Part shown: in pieces, positions 17,746 to 26,398 of the stretch
How the letters are laid out: each line of letters starts with the position of its first letter
Position numbering within the stretch: position 1 is the stretch's first letter
Origin: an uncultured Eggerthella sp.
GTDB lineage: Bacteria > Actinomycetota > Coriobacteriia > Coriobacteriales > Eggerthellaceae
DNA: 51,550 nucleotides
Direction of reading: 5' to 3'
NCBI GenBank assembly: GCA_937998355.1
Contig: CALLDI010000004.1
Span: 1-51,550, forward strand
The notes under the pieces: generated by a model
Seen by the model: the letters and a program-made list of their open reading frames with translations, nothing else
The model's database searches: none
Told to the model about the DNA's origin: nothing
Program-made: the position numbers and the translations under genes

Positions 17746-17875
17746 ATAGCTCGACTGGCACCTGAAGGATAAGGGTGACTAAGCCAAAGCGAAGTTCGAA
17801 ATCCACTTTGCGCATGCAAAGTTAGTTCGAACGAGCGACGCTGGAACCCGTTCCTTCGGATGCCAGTCGAGCTAT
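17746..17875 (-). repeat. Structured long-inverted-repeat element, copy 2 (after the glycosyltransferase gene)
   Basis: Arms 17852-17875 and 17746-17769 pair over 24 positions with two mismatches, including a perfect 15-bp outer block. Read on the minus strand, the loop holds GTTCGAA...TTCGAAC (17832-17826 with 17800-17794) around ACTTTGC-GCAT-GCAAAGT (17822-17805). Compared with copy 1, the inner stem changes a C-G pair to T-A and the flanking stem a G-C pair to A-T, both compensatory. The outer arms share almost no sequence with those of copy 1. The element begins three bases after the glycosyltransferase stop codon, in the same direction as that gene, mirroring copy 1. The 43 bp between the two copies hold nothing I recognise. 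Confidence 0.8.
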
Positions 17876-17878
17876 GAC

Positions 17879-18898
17879 CTAGTTGAATTTGAAGACACGC
17901 TGGGCGATGCGATAGCCGCGCAATGCGACCTGACGACCCAACATGGTGGGGATGTTCGTCGAGAGATTCAAGAACGTCTTGCGCAACTGACGATACGAAT
18001 GCGGGTTCGTCTCGTGCAGATAATGCCACAGCTCCTTACGCTTATGATCATTCTCGGGAGTATCTTCCATGCGCAAGAACACCGTGCAGATGCACAGCAT
18101 CATCGAAAGGTAGTTGTAGAGATAATGCTGCAGTTTCTTGTTCTCGATCGTATCGAGATCGACCGCGTCGATCATCTCTTTAGTGACGCGCAGCTGCTGG
18201 TCGATACGTGAGAGCATGACCTTCTCGTTCACCGATTGGTCTTCGCGACCGATGAAATAGCGGTACGCATCCACATCGAAATAGACCATCGAGCGCACAT
18301 GCGCGAGCGGCACGTAGACGAAGATGTTATCGACGTAAAAGCAATGCTTGGGAAGCTCGAGTCCGATGCCCCGCAACAGATCGGTGCGATAGATGACCGA
18401 ATGCATGAGCAGATACTGCGAAAGATGGAAATGTCCGATATCATCCCAGGTGAAGATCTTGTTCTCTGGAAAGACGTTGCGATACCCCATCGAAATGCGC
18501 GTACCTTCGTAGACCTTCTCGTAGACGTAGTTCGATATGATCAGATCGACCGGATCGGCGAGCGCTGCCTGGCTTCTGATGAACGCCATGATGATAGCCA
18601 TCGCATCATCGTCGAGCCAATCGTCGGAATCGACCACCTTGAAGTAGCGACCCGTAGCCGCAGCAAGACCAGCGTTCACCGCGCCCCCATGGCCAGCGTT
18701 CTCCTGATGGATCGCGCGGATGACACCCGGGTGCTCCGCCACCAAGCGATCGCAGATCTCTGCTGTATCGTCCTTGGTCGACCCGTCGTCGACCAGGATG
18801 ATCTCGATGTCTTCCCCTAAAGGAAGCAGAGAATACACGCATTTTTCCATGTAGTCTGCCGAATTGAAACAAGGAACGGCGAAGGTGATGATCTTCAT
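17879..18898 (-). CDS. Family 2 glycosyltransferase
   Basis: The 339-residue protein starts with the GT-A fold pattern ITFAVPCFNSADYMEKCVYSL, then IILVDDGSTKDDTAEICD, NAGHGGAVNAGL and the metal-binding VVDSDDWLDDDAM at about residues 90-105. The C-terminal third is helical and contains FYVDNIFVYVPLAH and a conserved-looking RFIGREDQSV-like stretch. Such enzymes transfer sugars to envelope glycans from nucleotide-sugar donors; no hydrophobic segment long enough for a membrane helix stands out. The donor and acceptor are unknown, and no other envelope-synthesis gene is adjacent. It stands alone, divergent from pta and convergent with dinB across the paired structured repeats. The ribosome site is modest (AGGCAG). 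Confidence 0.88.
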   Translation of the reverse strand: MKIITFAVPCFNSADYMEKCVYSLLPLGEDIEIILVDDGSTKDDTAEICDRLVAEHPGVIRAIHQENAGHGGAVNAGLAAATGRYFKVVDSDDWLDDDAMAIIMAFIRSQAALADPVDLIISNYVYEKVYEGTRISMGYRNVFPENKIFTWDDIGHFHLSQYLLMHSVIYRTDLLRGIGLELPKHCFYVDNIFVYVPLAHVRSMVYFDVDAYRYFIGREDQSVNEKVMLSRIDQQLRVTKEMIDAVDLDTIENKKLQHYLYNYLSMMLCICTVFLRMEDTPENDHKRKELWHYLHETNPHSYRQLRKTFLNLSTNIPTMLGRQVALRGYRIAQRVFKFN

Positions 18899-19038
18899 CT
18901 CTGCCTATCTTTCCGAAACGTCGTGGTAGTGATTCACTTTAATACGGTTAATTCTACCGAGTGTCCGTTGTGAGCTCAAATATGAGGTATACGGTTGCTA
19001 TTATGAAGCCAGTAGAAAAACTCATGAAAGGATCATGT

Positions 19039-20028
19039 ATGGCTTCGTTCATTGACTCACTGATCGAACGCGCGAAAGCGGACAAGAAGACCATCGTTCT
19101 TCCCGAGGGAAACGACGATCGCATTCTCGAGGCCGCGCAAGAGGTGCTCGCTCAGGATATCGCGAACCTCATCATCTTAGGCGATGCGGACGAGATCGCG
19201 AGCAAGGGCTTCGACCTTGATGGCGCTACCATCATCGATCCGCTCACGTCCGATAAAGCTGAAGAATTCGCGAACCTCCTCTTCGAGCTGCGCAAAGCGA
19301 AGGGCATGACCCTCGAAGAGGCACAGGAGCTCGTGAAGGACCCGATCCACTTCGCCGTGCTCATGGTGAAGAGCGGCCTGTGCGACGGCCTGGTGGGCGG
19401 CGCATGCCACGCCACCATCAAGATCCTCTCCCCTGCGCTCAAGATCATCAAGACCGCACCGGGCGAGCCGATGGTCAGCTCCTTCTTCATCATGGATGTT
19501 CCTGGTTGCGAGATGGGCGAAGACGGCATCTTCCTGTTCGCCGACTGCGCGCTCGAAGTTCAGCCCACCGCTGAAAAGCTCGCGCACATCGCGAATCAGA
19601 CCGACAAGTCCTTCAAGCGCCTGATCGGCGACGAACCGCGTATCGCGCTGCTCTCGCATTCTTCCCATGGAAGCGCCGTGAACGACGACTCGACCAAGGT
19701 CGTGAAGGCCATTGAATACATCCGCGAGAATTATCCCGACATCCTGGCCGATGGCGAACTGCAGCTCGATGCTGCTATCGTTCCCGAACTGGGCGCTTCC
19801 AAAGCACCGAATTCTCCGGTCGCTGGTAAGGCGAACGTGCTCATCTTCCCCGATCTTGATGCTGCTAACATCGGCTACAAGCTGGTCCAGCGTCTGGGTG
19901 GTGCCGAAGCGTTCGGCCCGATCCTGCAGGGTCTCGCTGCACCCGTGAATGATCTTTCCCGTGGCTGCGTCGCACAGGACATCGTCGGCGTCATCGCCAT
20001 CACGTGCGTGCAAGCTCAAACGATGTAA
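19039..20028 (+). CDS. pta: Phosphate acetyltransferase
   Basis: This 329-residue short-form Pta interconverts acetyl-CoA plus phosphate with acetyl phosphate plus CoA, the first step of acetate formation coupled to ATP gain with AckA. Typical features are IVLPEGNDDRILEAA near the N-terminus, DGLVGGACHATIKILSPAL, MVSSFFIMDVPG, and the C-terminal NVLIFPDLDAANIGYKLVQR with GPILQGLAAPVNDLSRGC. I start at the ATG 19039, which has AAAGGA 6-7 nt upstream; the longer upstream frame lacks a ribosome site and family similarity. ackA is not in the window. Confidence 0.95.
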   Translation: MASFIDSLIERAKADKKTIVLPEGNDDRILEAAQEVLAQDIANLIILGDADEIASKGFDLDGATIIDPLTSDKAEEFANLLFELRKAKGMTLEEAQELVKDPIHFAVLMVKSGLCDGLVGGACHATIKILSPALKIIKTAPGEPMVSSFFIMDVPGCEMGEDGIFLFADCALEVQPTAEKLAHIANQTDKSFKRLIGDEPRIALLSHSSHGSAVNDDSTKVVKAIEYIRENYPDILADGELQLDAAIVPELGASKAPNSPVAGKANVLIFPDLDAANIGYKLVQRLGGAEAFGPILQGLAAPVNDLSRGCVAQDIVGVIAITCVQAQTM

Positions 20029-20053
20029 GCTTCACACGAAGAAGAAAGAGGAA

Positions 20054-21028
20054 CTATCTGGAGGTGCGACCGATGGTCGCGACCAACCAGTCGAAGAATT
20101 CGGTCCGAGGATCCGCACCGCTCTTCATAGCGAGTTCGGTTTCTTGGGCCGTTTTCAATGCAGAGATGAGCTGCCCCATCGAATAACGAGCAGCTTGCTT
20201 ATTGAGCGTCTTCAAGCGCCAAGGCGGCATCTTCATCTGAGCCGCCACATCCCCCGTCCCGCGTGCATCGAGCGCACGAACGCTGATAAGATCGCGCACG
20301 CGCGAAACACAGAGCGCGAGCAGCTGATAGGGCGAGGTCTTCTCCATGCGATTGTAGAGATAGATACAGCGCGAAAGATTCTTCATGCCGAACGCATCGA
20401 GGAATTCCCACGGTTTGATCTCGGCCGTATGCGAGACAAGGGCGATGACCTCGTTTTGATTCACCGGATCATCACCACGGTGCGCAAGGGCGAGCTTCTT
20501 GATCTCGTTATCGAGCGTGACCGTGTTCGTGCCCGCCAGATCGATGAGAGACGCCGCAGCGCCTTCCGTGAAAGTGACGCCATGCGTGATGGCCATCGAA
20601 CGCACTGCCGCATTCAGATCCTTAGCCTGAAAAGGAGCGCAATCGATATAGGCCGTCTTGCCATATGCCCCGACCGCCTTGTAAAGACGCGTGTTCTTCG
20701 CAAGCTTCACCGCGACGAGCGCGAGCACTGTGGTGGATGAAGGCGCCGCAAGATAATCGACGATCGCTTCCATGTCGGCTTTGCGCAGCTTCTCGACGTG
20801 ATCGACCTGCACCAAACGAACCTCGCTCGCGAAGGGCAGCGTATTCGCCGCCGCGACGATCTCTTCACCGGTCGCTTTCTCGCCATCGAACACATCCGAA
20901 TTGAACGATAGATCGCCATAGGACGAGATGCGCTTGCGCAATCGCTTGATGACCGTCTCGCGTTTGAGTTCGTCTTCTCCGCTGATGAGATAGACCGGGA
21001 GCAATGATCTGTCGTTCGTATTAGCCAT
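20054..21028 (-). CDS. holA: DNA polymerase III delta subunit
   Basis: A 324-residue clamp-loader subunit that opens the sliding clamp. The order matches HolA: VYLISGEDELKRETVIKRL at the start, FNSDVFDGEKATGEEIVAAANTLPFAS, VRLVQVDHVEKL, then the helical domains with LDNEIKKLAL and FEFLDAFG-type regions (EFLDAFGMKNLSRCI), ending in LLALCVSRVRDL. As usual for delta, no full Walker A motif is present. It follows comEC by 17 bp on the same strand, a frequent arrangement (comEA-comEC-holA). The ATG has no Shine-Dalgarno but a -10-like TACAAT at exactly the distance expected for a leaderless start. Confidence 0.93.
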   Translation of the reverse strand: MANTNDRSLLPVYLISGEDELKRETVIKRLRKRISSYGDLSFNSDVFDGEKATGEEIVAAANTLPFASEVRLVQVDHVEKLRKADMEAIVDYLAAPSSTTVLALVAVKLAKNTRLYKAVGAYGKTAYIDCAPFQAKDLNAAVRSMAITHGVTFTEGAAASLIDLAGTNTVTLDNEIKKLALAHRGDDPVNQNEVIALVSHTAEIKPWEFLDAFGMKNLSRCIYLYNRMEKTSPYQLLALCVSRVRDLISVRALDARGTGDVAAQMKMPPWRLKTLNKQAARYSMGQLISALKTAQETELAMKSGADPRTEFFDWLVATIGRTSR

Positions 21029-21034
21029 ACTGGT

Positions 21035-21040
21035 ATTGTA
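21035..21040 (-). promoter_or_regulatory. -10 element placing the holA start at +1 (leaderless)
   Basis: On the minus strand TACAAT (21040-21035) is followed by six bases and then the holA ATG at 21028, so the predicted transcription start falls on the A of ATG. No ribosome-binding sequence is present in the 17-bp gap after comEC. This is the same geometry as at dinB. I see no clear -35, which would lie inside comEC. Confidence 0.45.
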
Positions 21041-21045
21041 GCGTA

Positions 21046-23448
21046 CTACGCGACCGCCCGTTCGCTCACGAACTCCATCGCGTCCAAAGTGAAGGTGCAG
21101 ACCACATTACCGCAAAGATCGCTGCGATAGATCTGCGAACCGACCGCCTCGAGATTCGAGAGCGTCTCTTGCGTTGGATGCTCATAGGAATTCTTCCCCA
21201 CACCGATCAGCGACACCTTCGGCGAGAGCTTTTCAGCGAGTTCGGCGGTGAGCGCCTTGCGTGAGCCATGGTGACCAACCTTATACAGATCGACCGGTTC
21301 GAGCGCATGATCCGCATCGAGCGCTTCCAGCACCTCCGCTTCGGCATCTCCACAGAAGAACGCATTCCAATCAGGGCTTCCATCTCGATCGCAATCGATG
21401 CGCGCATAGAAGCAGATGCTATCTTCGTTCCCTCCTTCATGCTCGATACGATCCGGCGCGACGATGTCGAAGGTGAAGGCGCCGAATCGAAGACTATCTC
21501 CTGTGCTCACTTCCACCACATCAGCTTCCCCTACCATCACTCTCGTTTCAGCGACGAACGACTCCACCTTCGCGTCTTCGACCTCATCGAGCCCCTCAGC
21601 GATCACGATCCTGTCCACACCCACCACGCCTCCGAGCGCCCTCAGATTGCCGCAATGGTCGTCGTCAGGATGCGTGATGATGACCGCATCGAGGTGCGTG
21701 ATCCTGCTTCGCGCGAGCGCTGAATAGAGCATCTCAGCTTCGTTGCCCGTATCGACGAGGACCGTCTTGCCTTCGCTCATGAAAGCGAAACTGTCTCCCT
21801 GGCCCACATCGAGCATAACGATCCGGTCGCCCGCAGACACAGCGCGCAGGCCGCCGACGATGACCACCCCGAAGAGGACCACGGCAACGATATAGGCGAT
21901 ACGCCGTTGTCTAAAGCGGCGAACATTCGCATAGCACTCAGAGGCATCACGACCTTGCGCAGTCAAGAGGGTCGTACGTTTGCGCGGCGTCGGCCACCAA
22001 AGCCACACCACCACCGCGCTCGCGAGTGCGACCGGAAGCGCGACCGTGATACTGATCGAAACTGGGATCGACGCGCCAGGAATGGCCTCGATGAATCCGA
22101 AGAACACGATGAGACCCTTCGTGATAAAGGCGAGGATACCAAGCAAGAACGGAGCGGCCGAGCTGAGGAGTAGCGCCGCGAAGCCGAACATCAACAGCAC
22201 CGTGAGGTACGGTGTCGCGACGAGATTCGCGAGCGGCGAGAGCAGCGGCACCAAGGAGAACTGCGCGGCGCTGATCGGGAGCGAGAAGATGAGCGCAGCG
22301 AGCGTCATACTGATCGATTCACGAATGAACTCGGGCATCTTCGGCGTGAGCGTCGCGAACCACTCGACGAAGAGCGGCATGAAGAGTACGATGCTGAAGG
22401 TCGCGGCCACCGAGAGCTGGAAAGAAAGCTGATGGACCACGAATGGATCGAGCACCATCATAGCGATGGTAGCGATGCCGAGCGCGGTGAGCGACGATGA
22501 TCTTCGTTTGACCATGAGCGCGAAGAGGGTGATGGCGCTCATGGTCGCTGCACGAATGCATGATACCGGGAAGCCCACCAGAACCAGATACACCAACAAG
22601 AACATCGTCTGCAAGGCAACGTTGATGCGCACAGGAACGCGCAGTGCGCGCAAGAGGATCGAGACGAACCCAACCACGATGACCAGATGAGCACCCGATA
22701 CCGCCACGAGATGAGCGAGCCCTGCCACCTTGATGCTGTGATAGAACCCTGCATCGAAAAGGCCACTTCTCTCACCGAGCAAGATCGCGCGCAACAGCGT
22801 TTGCTCATCGCTTCCCGAACCGAGGATGTTCAGCAGGCGTTCACGCAATTGGTATACAGGGCTGAGCCACGTGGGATTCTCAGCGAGCTGGAAAGCTCCT
22901 ATATTTACGGAGAACGCGAGCCCTCGCTCGTCATAATAGGCGCGATATTCTTCTGCTGGCGCGCTCAAACGCGTCTCAGCCTCGATCAGATCGCCCGCAT
23001 AGAGCTGATCTTCGGTCTCCAGGAAGAGCAGCGCTTCTTGTCCAGCAAACGCTCCTTCATCGATGGTCGCACGCGCTTGCGATCCATAGAGCATCTTGCT
23101 CGAGTCGGCGCTCAAGATGAAGCGATAGCATTCGCTGCTCGCCGGCGCGTCCGAACGTTCCTTAGCGAGCAACGAGAGCTGCGAACACCCAAGAGCGAGA
23201 CCTACGATGAGGAAGAACAGAGAACCGCAGATGATAGCGCGCTTCGACCTGATCAAGGCGAGCAGTATCACGAGCGCCGCGCATGCTGCACCGACGATCA
23301 CGATACGCGCAGTAGAAGCATCGAGCAAGCTCATGGTCGGACCGCTCAGAAAGATCCCCACCGCACAGGCGACAGCGAGCACGCAAGGAACAGGTAAAGA
23401 AGGCCTGCTCGCCTGGAGCGATCGCTTGCGAAGACGATTCGTGCGCAT
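21046..23448 (-). CDS. comEC: ComEC/Rec2-family DNA uptake channel protein
   Basis: The 800-residue polytopic membrane protein forms the channel for single-stranded DNA entry in competent bacteria. It has early membrane helices, a soluble OB-like region (about 100-200, with IEAETRLSAPAEEYRAYYDE), the Competence domain with GLAHLVAVSGAHLVIVVGF (about 255 onward) and many helices. A C-terminal metallo-beta-lactamase-like domain starts at VMLDVGQGDSFAFM with VDTGN, THPDDDHCGN and KVGHHGSRKAL. All expected parts are present in one intact frame. Its ATG lies 4 nt after the comEA stop without a ribosome site, so translation is probably coupled. Competence itself cannot be concluded without pilus and regulator genes. 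Confidence 0.93.
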   Translation of the reverse strand: MRTNRLRKRSLQASRPSLPVPCVLAVACAVGIFLSGPTMSLLDASTARIVIVGAACAALVILLALIRSKRAIICGSLFFLIVGLALGCSQLSLLAKERSDAPASSECYRFILSADSSKMLYGSQARATIDEGAFAGQEALLFLETEDQLYAGDLIEAETRLSAPAEEYRAYYDERGLAFSVNIGAFQLAENPTWLSPVYQLRERLLNILGSGSDEQTLLRAILLGERSGLFDAGFYHSIKVAGLAHLVAVSGAHLVIVVGFVSILLRALRVPVRINVALQTMFLLVYLVLVGFPVSCIRAATMSAITLFALMVKRRSSSLTALGIATIAMMVLDPFVVHQLSFQLSVAATFSIVLFMPLFVEWFATLTPKMPEFIRESISMTLAALIFSLPISAAQFSLVPLLSPLANLVATPYLTVLLMFGFAALLLSSAAPFLLGILAFITKGLIVFFGFIEAIPGASIPVSISITVALPVALASAVVVWLWWPTPRKRTTLLTAQGRDASECYANVRRFRQRRIAYIVAVVLFGVVIVGGLRAVSAGDRIVMLDVGQGDSFAFMSEGKTVLVDTGNEAEMLYSALARSRITHLDAVIITHPDDDHCGNLRALGGVVGVDRIVIAEGLDEVEDAKVESFVAETRVMVGEADVVEVSTGDSLRFGAFTFDIVAPDRIEHEGGNEDSICFYARIDCDRDGSPDWNAFFCGDAEAEVLEALDADHALEPVDLYKVGHHGSRKALTAELAEKLSPKVSLIGVGKNSYEHPTQETLSNLEAVGSQIYRSDLCGNVVCTFTLDAMEFVSERAVA

Positions 23449-23452
23449 ACGG

Positions 23453-24172
23453 CTAGACCGTGATCGAATCTTTTATCGCTTCATATTTCTTATCGCCGAT
23501 ACCCGAGACACGCGTGATGTCCTTCTTCGTCTTGAAAGGGCCGTTCTTCTCTCGATCGGCGATGATCTTCTGCGCAGTCGCCTCTCCGATGCCTGAAAGA
23601 CTCGTGAGCGCTGCTACGTCCGCAGTGTTGATGTTCACGACGCCACTCGATGCGCTACCAGCAGAGGTCGATACCGTCGATTCCCCCGCCACAGAAGCGG
23701 CTGGGGCGTTCTTCGAAGCCACGACGATCTGTTCGCCATCCGCGAGCGTACGAGCAAGATTGACGCTCCCCTGCTGCGCATCAGCGGTCATGCCGCCAGC
23801 GGCATCGATCGCATCCTTGACGCGTGAGCCCTCAGGTACTTCATACAGGCCAGGAGAGACGACCTCCCCCACCACATGTACCGATAACGCTGCAGGCACG
23901 ACGGAAGTTCCTGCGTCGTCTTCCCCCTCTTCGCCTTCAGCAGCCTGAGCGGTCTCGATCTGAAGGCCTTCGGTTGCGTCATCCTTTTGCCAAGAGCTCT
24001 GGTTCGAACCCTCGATGAGGTGCGTATCGCCGGCTCCGAGTTGCCAGAGCCCTTGGAAAAGAACGAAGAGGACGACCGCACACAGGATGACAAGCCCGAT
24101 GCGCAAGGGCGCGGGCATATCGCGCAGATGCAGTTTCGATTTGAGACTATCAACATCGTCGATGAATGACAC
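23453..24172 (-). CDS. comEA: ComEA-type DNA-binding competence protein
   Basis: The 239-residue protein has a short cytoplasmic N-terminus, one membrane anchor (about residues 23-43, IGLVILCAVVLFVLFQGLW), an acidic spacer, and an SLBB domain (VHVVGEVVSPGLYEVPEGSR). It ends in a helix-hairpin-helix pair, VNINTADVAALTSLSGIGEA with ITRVSGIGDKKYEAIK, which binds double-stranded DNA outside the membrane. I start at GTG 24172, which has a strong AAGGAGG 8 nt upstream. The frame continues upstream to an ATG, but that has no ribosome site. It is the first of comEA-comEC-holA, following thiI on the same strand. Confidence 0.95.
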   Translation of the reverse strand: MSFIDDVDSLKSKLHLRDMPAPLRIGLVILCAVVLFVLFQGLWQLGAGDTHLIEGSNQSSWQKDDATEGLQIETAQAAEGEEGEDDAGTSVVPAALSVHVVGEVVSPGLYEVPEGSRVKDAIDAAGGMTADAQQGSVNLARTLADGEQIVVASKNAPAASVAGESTVSTSAGSASSGVVNINTADVAALTSLSGIGEATAQKIIADREKNGPFKTKKDITRVSGIGDKKYEAIKDSITV

Positions 24173-24257
24173 GGTACGACCTCCTTGCTGAAAAGCATAG
24201 GGGCCGCATCTCATCTATCTTTGAACTTTATCTGAACTTTTTTTCAGAAGCGAGCTT

Positions 24258-25466
24258 TCATTTCTTTGAAATCCGCTGATAGGACGGACACCGATAATCG
24301 TGCACTTCGAGATCGTTCATGATCTCTTCGATCCAGGCATCGATCGGCAGATCCTCTTCAGCCTTCAACACGACCGGCAGCTTCGCATGCGTCTCGGGGT
24401 TACGCGGCATATAGAGCGTGCAACAATCGGGCGCGTCCTGAGAAGAGATCTCGAACGTGCCGATGCGCTCCGCTTCCGCGATGATCTCGATCTTGTCGGA
24501 ACCGATGAGCGGACGCAGCACCGGAAGCGAGACCGCAGCGTTGGTGCACTGGATGTTATCGAGCGTCTGCGAGGCGACCTGACCGAGACTCTCGCCGGTC
24601 ACGAGCGCCTTCGCACCTTCCAATTCTGCGATGCGCTGCGCGATGGTGTACATGAAGCGACGATAGAGCACGATGCGCAGCGATGCAGGAGCGGACTCTG
24701 CGATCATGCGCTGATAATCGCCGATCGGAACGATGTAGAGACGCGCGAAGCACCCCGTACGTTCGAGCACATGCGCGATATCGTCGACCAGAAACTCGCT
24801 CGTGTCCACCGTCTCGGGCCTTCCCGAGAAATGGACGCCGATCGGCACCGCGCCACGGCGCGCGATGCGCCACGTGGCGACCGGCGAATCGATGCCTGAG
24901 GACATGAGCGTGACCACTTTACCCGCAGTCCCTACCGGCAGACCACCCACACCGACCACACTGTGCGCATAGATATAGCAATGTCCCTCGATCACCTCGA
25001 CGCGCACTTCGACATCGGGGTTCTTCATCAGGACCTTCTTATCCTGGAATGCACGGCAGAGCGCCGCACCGACCAACTGATTGAGTTGCATGGAGTCGAT
25101 CTCGAAATCGGTATGGTTGCGGCGCGCTTGCACCTTGAACGTCTCGAACGATGGCACGTCGGAGAGAGCCTTGATAGCGGTGTCGTACATCACTTCAAGA
25201 TCCTGCTCGCAGCGATACCCACAAGAAACGCGAGCGACACCAGGAATACCTGCGACCAGATCGACCAACTCGCAGGACTGTTCGTAGGTCGCATCCATAT
25301 CCTCGAATAAGCAGATCCTGCCCGAGATACGCTGGATGCGTGCGATGGGCGCATCGCCGAGCACGGCTTTGATGTTCGTGACCAGCTGCTTTTCGAAATG
25401 AGATCGATTCTTTCCCTTGAGCCCGATCTCATGATAATGAACCAGGCATACCCGCTGTAAGGACAT
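24258..25466 (-). CDS. thiI: tRNA 4-thiouridine / thiamine sulfurtransferase
   Basis: The 402-residue enzyme adenylates U8 of tRNA for replacement by sulfur and can serve thiazole synthesis. It has the ferredoxin-like N-terminus (CLVHYHEIGLKGKNRSHFEK), a THUMP domain (about 60-165) and the PP-loop VTLMSSGIDSPVATWRIARRG (about 180-200), followed by LVTGESLGQVASQTL. It lacks a C-terminal rhodanese domain with its catalytic cysteine, as in most non-proteobacterial ThiI, so sulfur must come from elsewhere. The ATG at 25466 has AAAGGA; the longer upstream frame is not supported. A terminator separates it from rpoZ upstream. Confidence 0.95.
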   Translation of the reverse strand: MSLQRVCLVHYHEIGLKGKNRSHFEKQLVTNIKAVLGDAPIARIQRISGRICLFEDMDATYEQSCELVDLVAGIPGVARVSCGYRCEQDLEVMYDTAIKALSDVPSFETFKVQARRNHTDFEIDSMQLNQLVGAALCRAFQDKKVLMKNPDVEVRVEVIEGHCYIYAHSVVGVGGLPVGTAGKVVTLMSSGIDSPVATWRIARRGAVPIGVHFSGRPETVDTSEFLVDDIAHVLERTGCFARLYIVPIGDYQRMIAESAPASLRIVLYRRFMYTIAQRIAELEGAKALVTGESLGQVASQTLDNIQCTNAAVSLPVLRPLIGSDKIEIIAEAERIGTFEISSQDAPDCCTLYMPRNPETHAKLPVVLKAEEDLPIDAWIEEIMNDLEVHDYRCPSYQRISKK

Positions 25467-25500
25467 GGCGATCCTTTCGCTCGTGTGATGTGATGACAAT

Positions 25501-25540
25501 AAAAAAGCTTGGGTATGGCGCGAAGCCAGAGCCCAAGCTT
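25501..25540 (-). terminator. Rho-independent terminator after rpoZ
   Basis: On the minus strand AAGCTTGGG (25540-25532) pairs perfectly with CCCAAGCTT (25513-25505), and a smaller TGGC/GCCA stem sits inside. The stem is followed by TTTT. It lies 22 nt after the rpoZ stop and 35 nt before the thiI start, so it ends the mihF-gmk-rpoZ transcript. Confidence 0.9.
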
Positions 25541-25561
25541 ACCGATGACCTGTGATCGCGT

Positions 25562-25822
25562 TTAGTGGTTGCGCGCGTCGATCGAATCTTCCGTATAGGA
25601 AACATCGCCGCTCGCGATCTCGTCGAACGCGAGCGAGAGCGGGCGACGGTTCGCTGCACGTGCGATATCGACTGCGGTCTGCAGCTGGATAGCGCGATTG
25701 CGTTGGCCGCGCATCATCTCATTGATATCCTGAGCGCGCTTCGATGCGATAGCGCACAGCAAGAAACGGTCGTTGTCGGTCTCGTTCAGCAGAACGTCGA
25801 TCTTTGGTTCAATGATACTCAT
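25562..25822 (-). CDS. rpoZ: RNA polymerase omega subunit
   Basis: The 86-residue protein contains the omega signature FLLCAIASKRAQDINEMMRG followed by a basic stretch and NRRPLSLAFDEIASGDVSY, the usual helix that wraps the beta' C-terminus. It helps assemble RNA polymerase. It follows gmk by 9 bp with AGAGGG as ribosome site and is closed by a clear terminator. gmk-rpoZ adjacency is standard across Gram-positives. Confidence 0.95.
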   Translation of the reverse strand: MSIIEPKIDVLLNETDNDRFLLCAIASKRAQDINEMMRGQRNRAIQLQTAVDIARAANRRPLSLAFDEIASGDVSYTEDSIDARNH

Positions 25823-25831
25823 CTGTTCCCT

Positions 25832-26395
25832 CTATTGTTCGTTGCAGCTTTCGATATAAGCTTCGAGTTGCGCATAGGCATCCTCGATGTCTTCATTCAC
25901 CAGCTGAACATCATACTCCATTTTCGCGGAAAGCTCCAGAGAAGCGGTGTCAAGGCGCTTGTTTATCTGCTCTTCGGTCTCGGTATTGCGACCGCGAAGC
26001 CTCCGTTCAAGCTCTTCGAGCGATGGAGGCTCGATGAAAATATAATGCGCGTCAGGCATGATATTCTTCACCTGACGCGCACCTTGAACATCTACTTCAA
26101 GTATGACCTGTTCGCCGCGAGCGATATGTTCATCGACATACTTCTTGAGCGTTCCATAGTGCTTTCCATGCACGAGCGCATGCTCGAGGAAGCCACCATC
26201 GTTCAAGATGTTCTCGAATTCCTCTTCTGAGAGAAAGTGGTAATCGATACCGTCCTTCTCGCCTGGACGAGGAGCGCGAGTGGTTGCCGAGACAGAAACC
26301 CAGATACCAGGAAATCGTTGCGTGAGCAGAGAGATGAGCGTTCCCTTGCCAGCACCCGAAGGCCCTGATATGACGAAGAGGTTTCCTTGAGGCAT
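25832..26395 (-). CDS. gmk: Guanylate kinase
   Basis: A 187-residue enzyme that phosphorylates GMP to GDP. The P-loop is FVISGPSGAGKGTLISLL. SVSATTRAPRPGEKDGIDYHF is the GMP-binding segment, and HGKHYGTLKKYVDEHIARGE with VILEVDVQGARQVK follows. The length is normal. The ATG lies 3 nt after the mihF stop with no ribosome site, implying translational coupling to mihF. Confidence 0.97.
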   Translation of the reverse strand: MPQGNLFVISGPSGAGKGTLISLLTQRFPGIWVSVSATTRAPRPGEKDGIDYHFLSEEEFENILNDGGFLEHALVHGKHYGTLKKYVDEHIARGEQVILEVDVQGARQVKNIMPDAHYIFIEPPSLEELERRLRGRNTETEEQINKRLDTASLELSAKMEYDVQLVNEDIEDAYAQLEAYIESCNEQ

Positions 26396-26398
26396 GAC

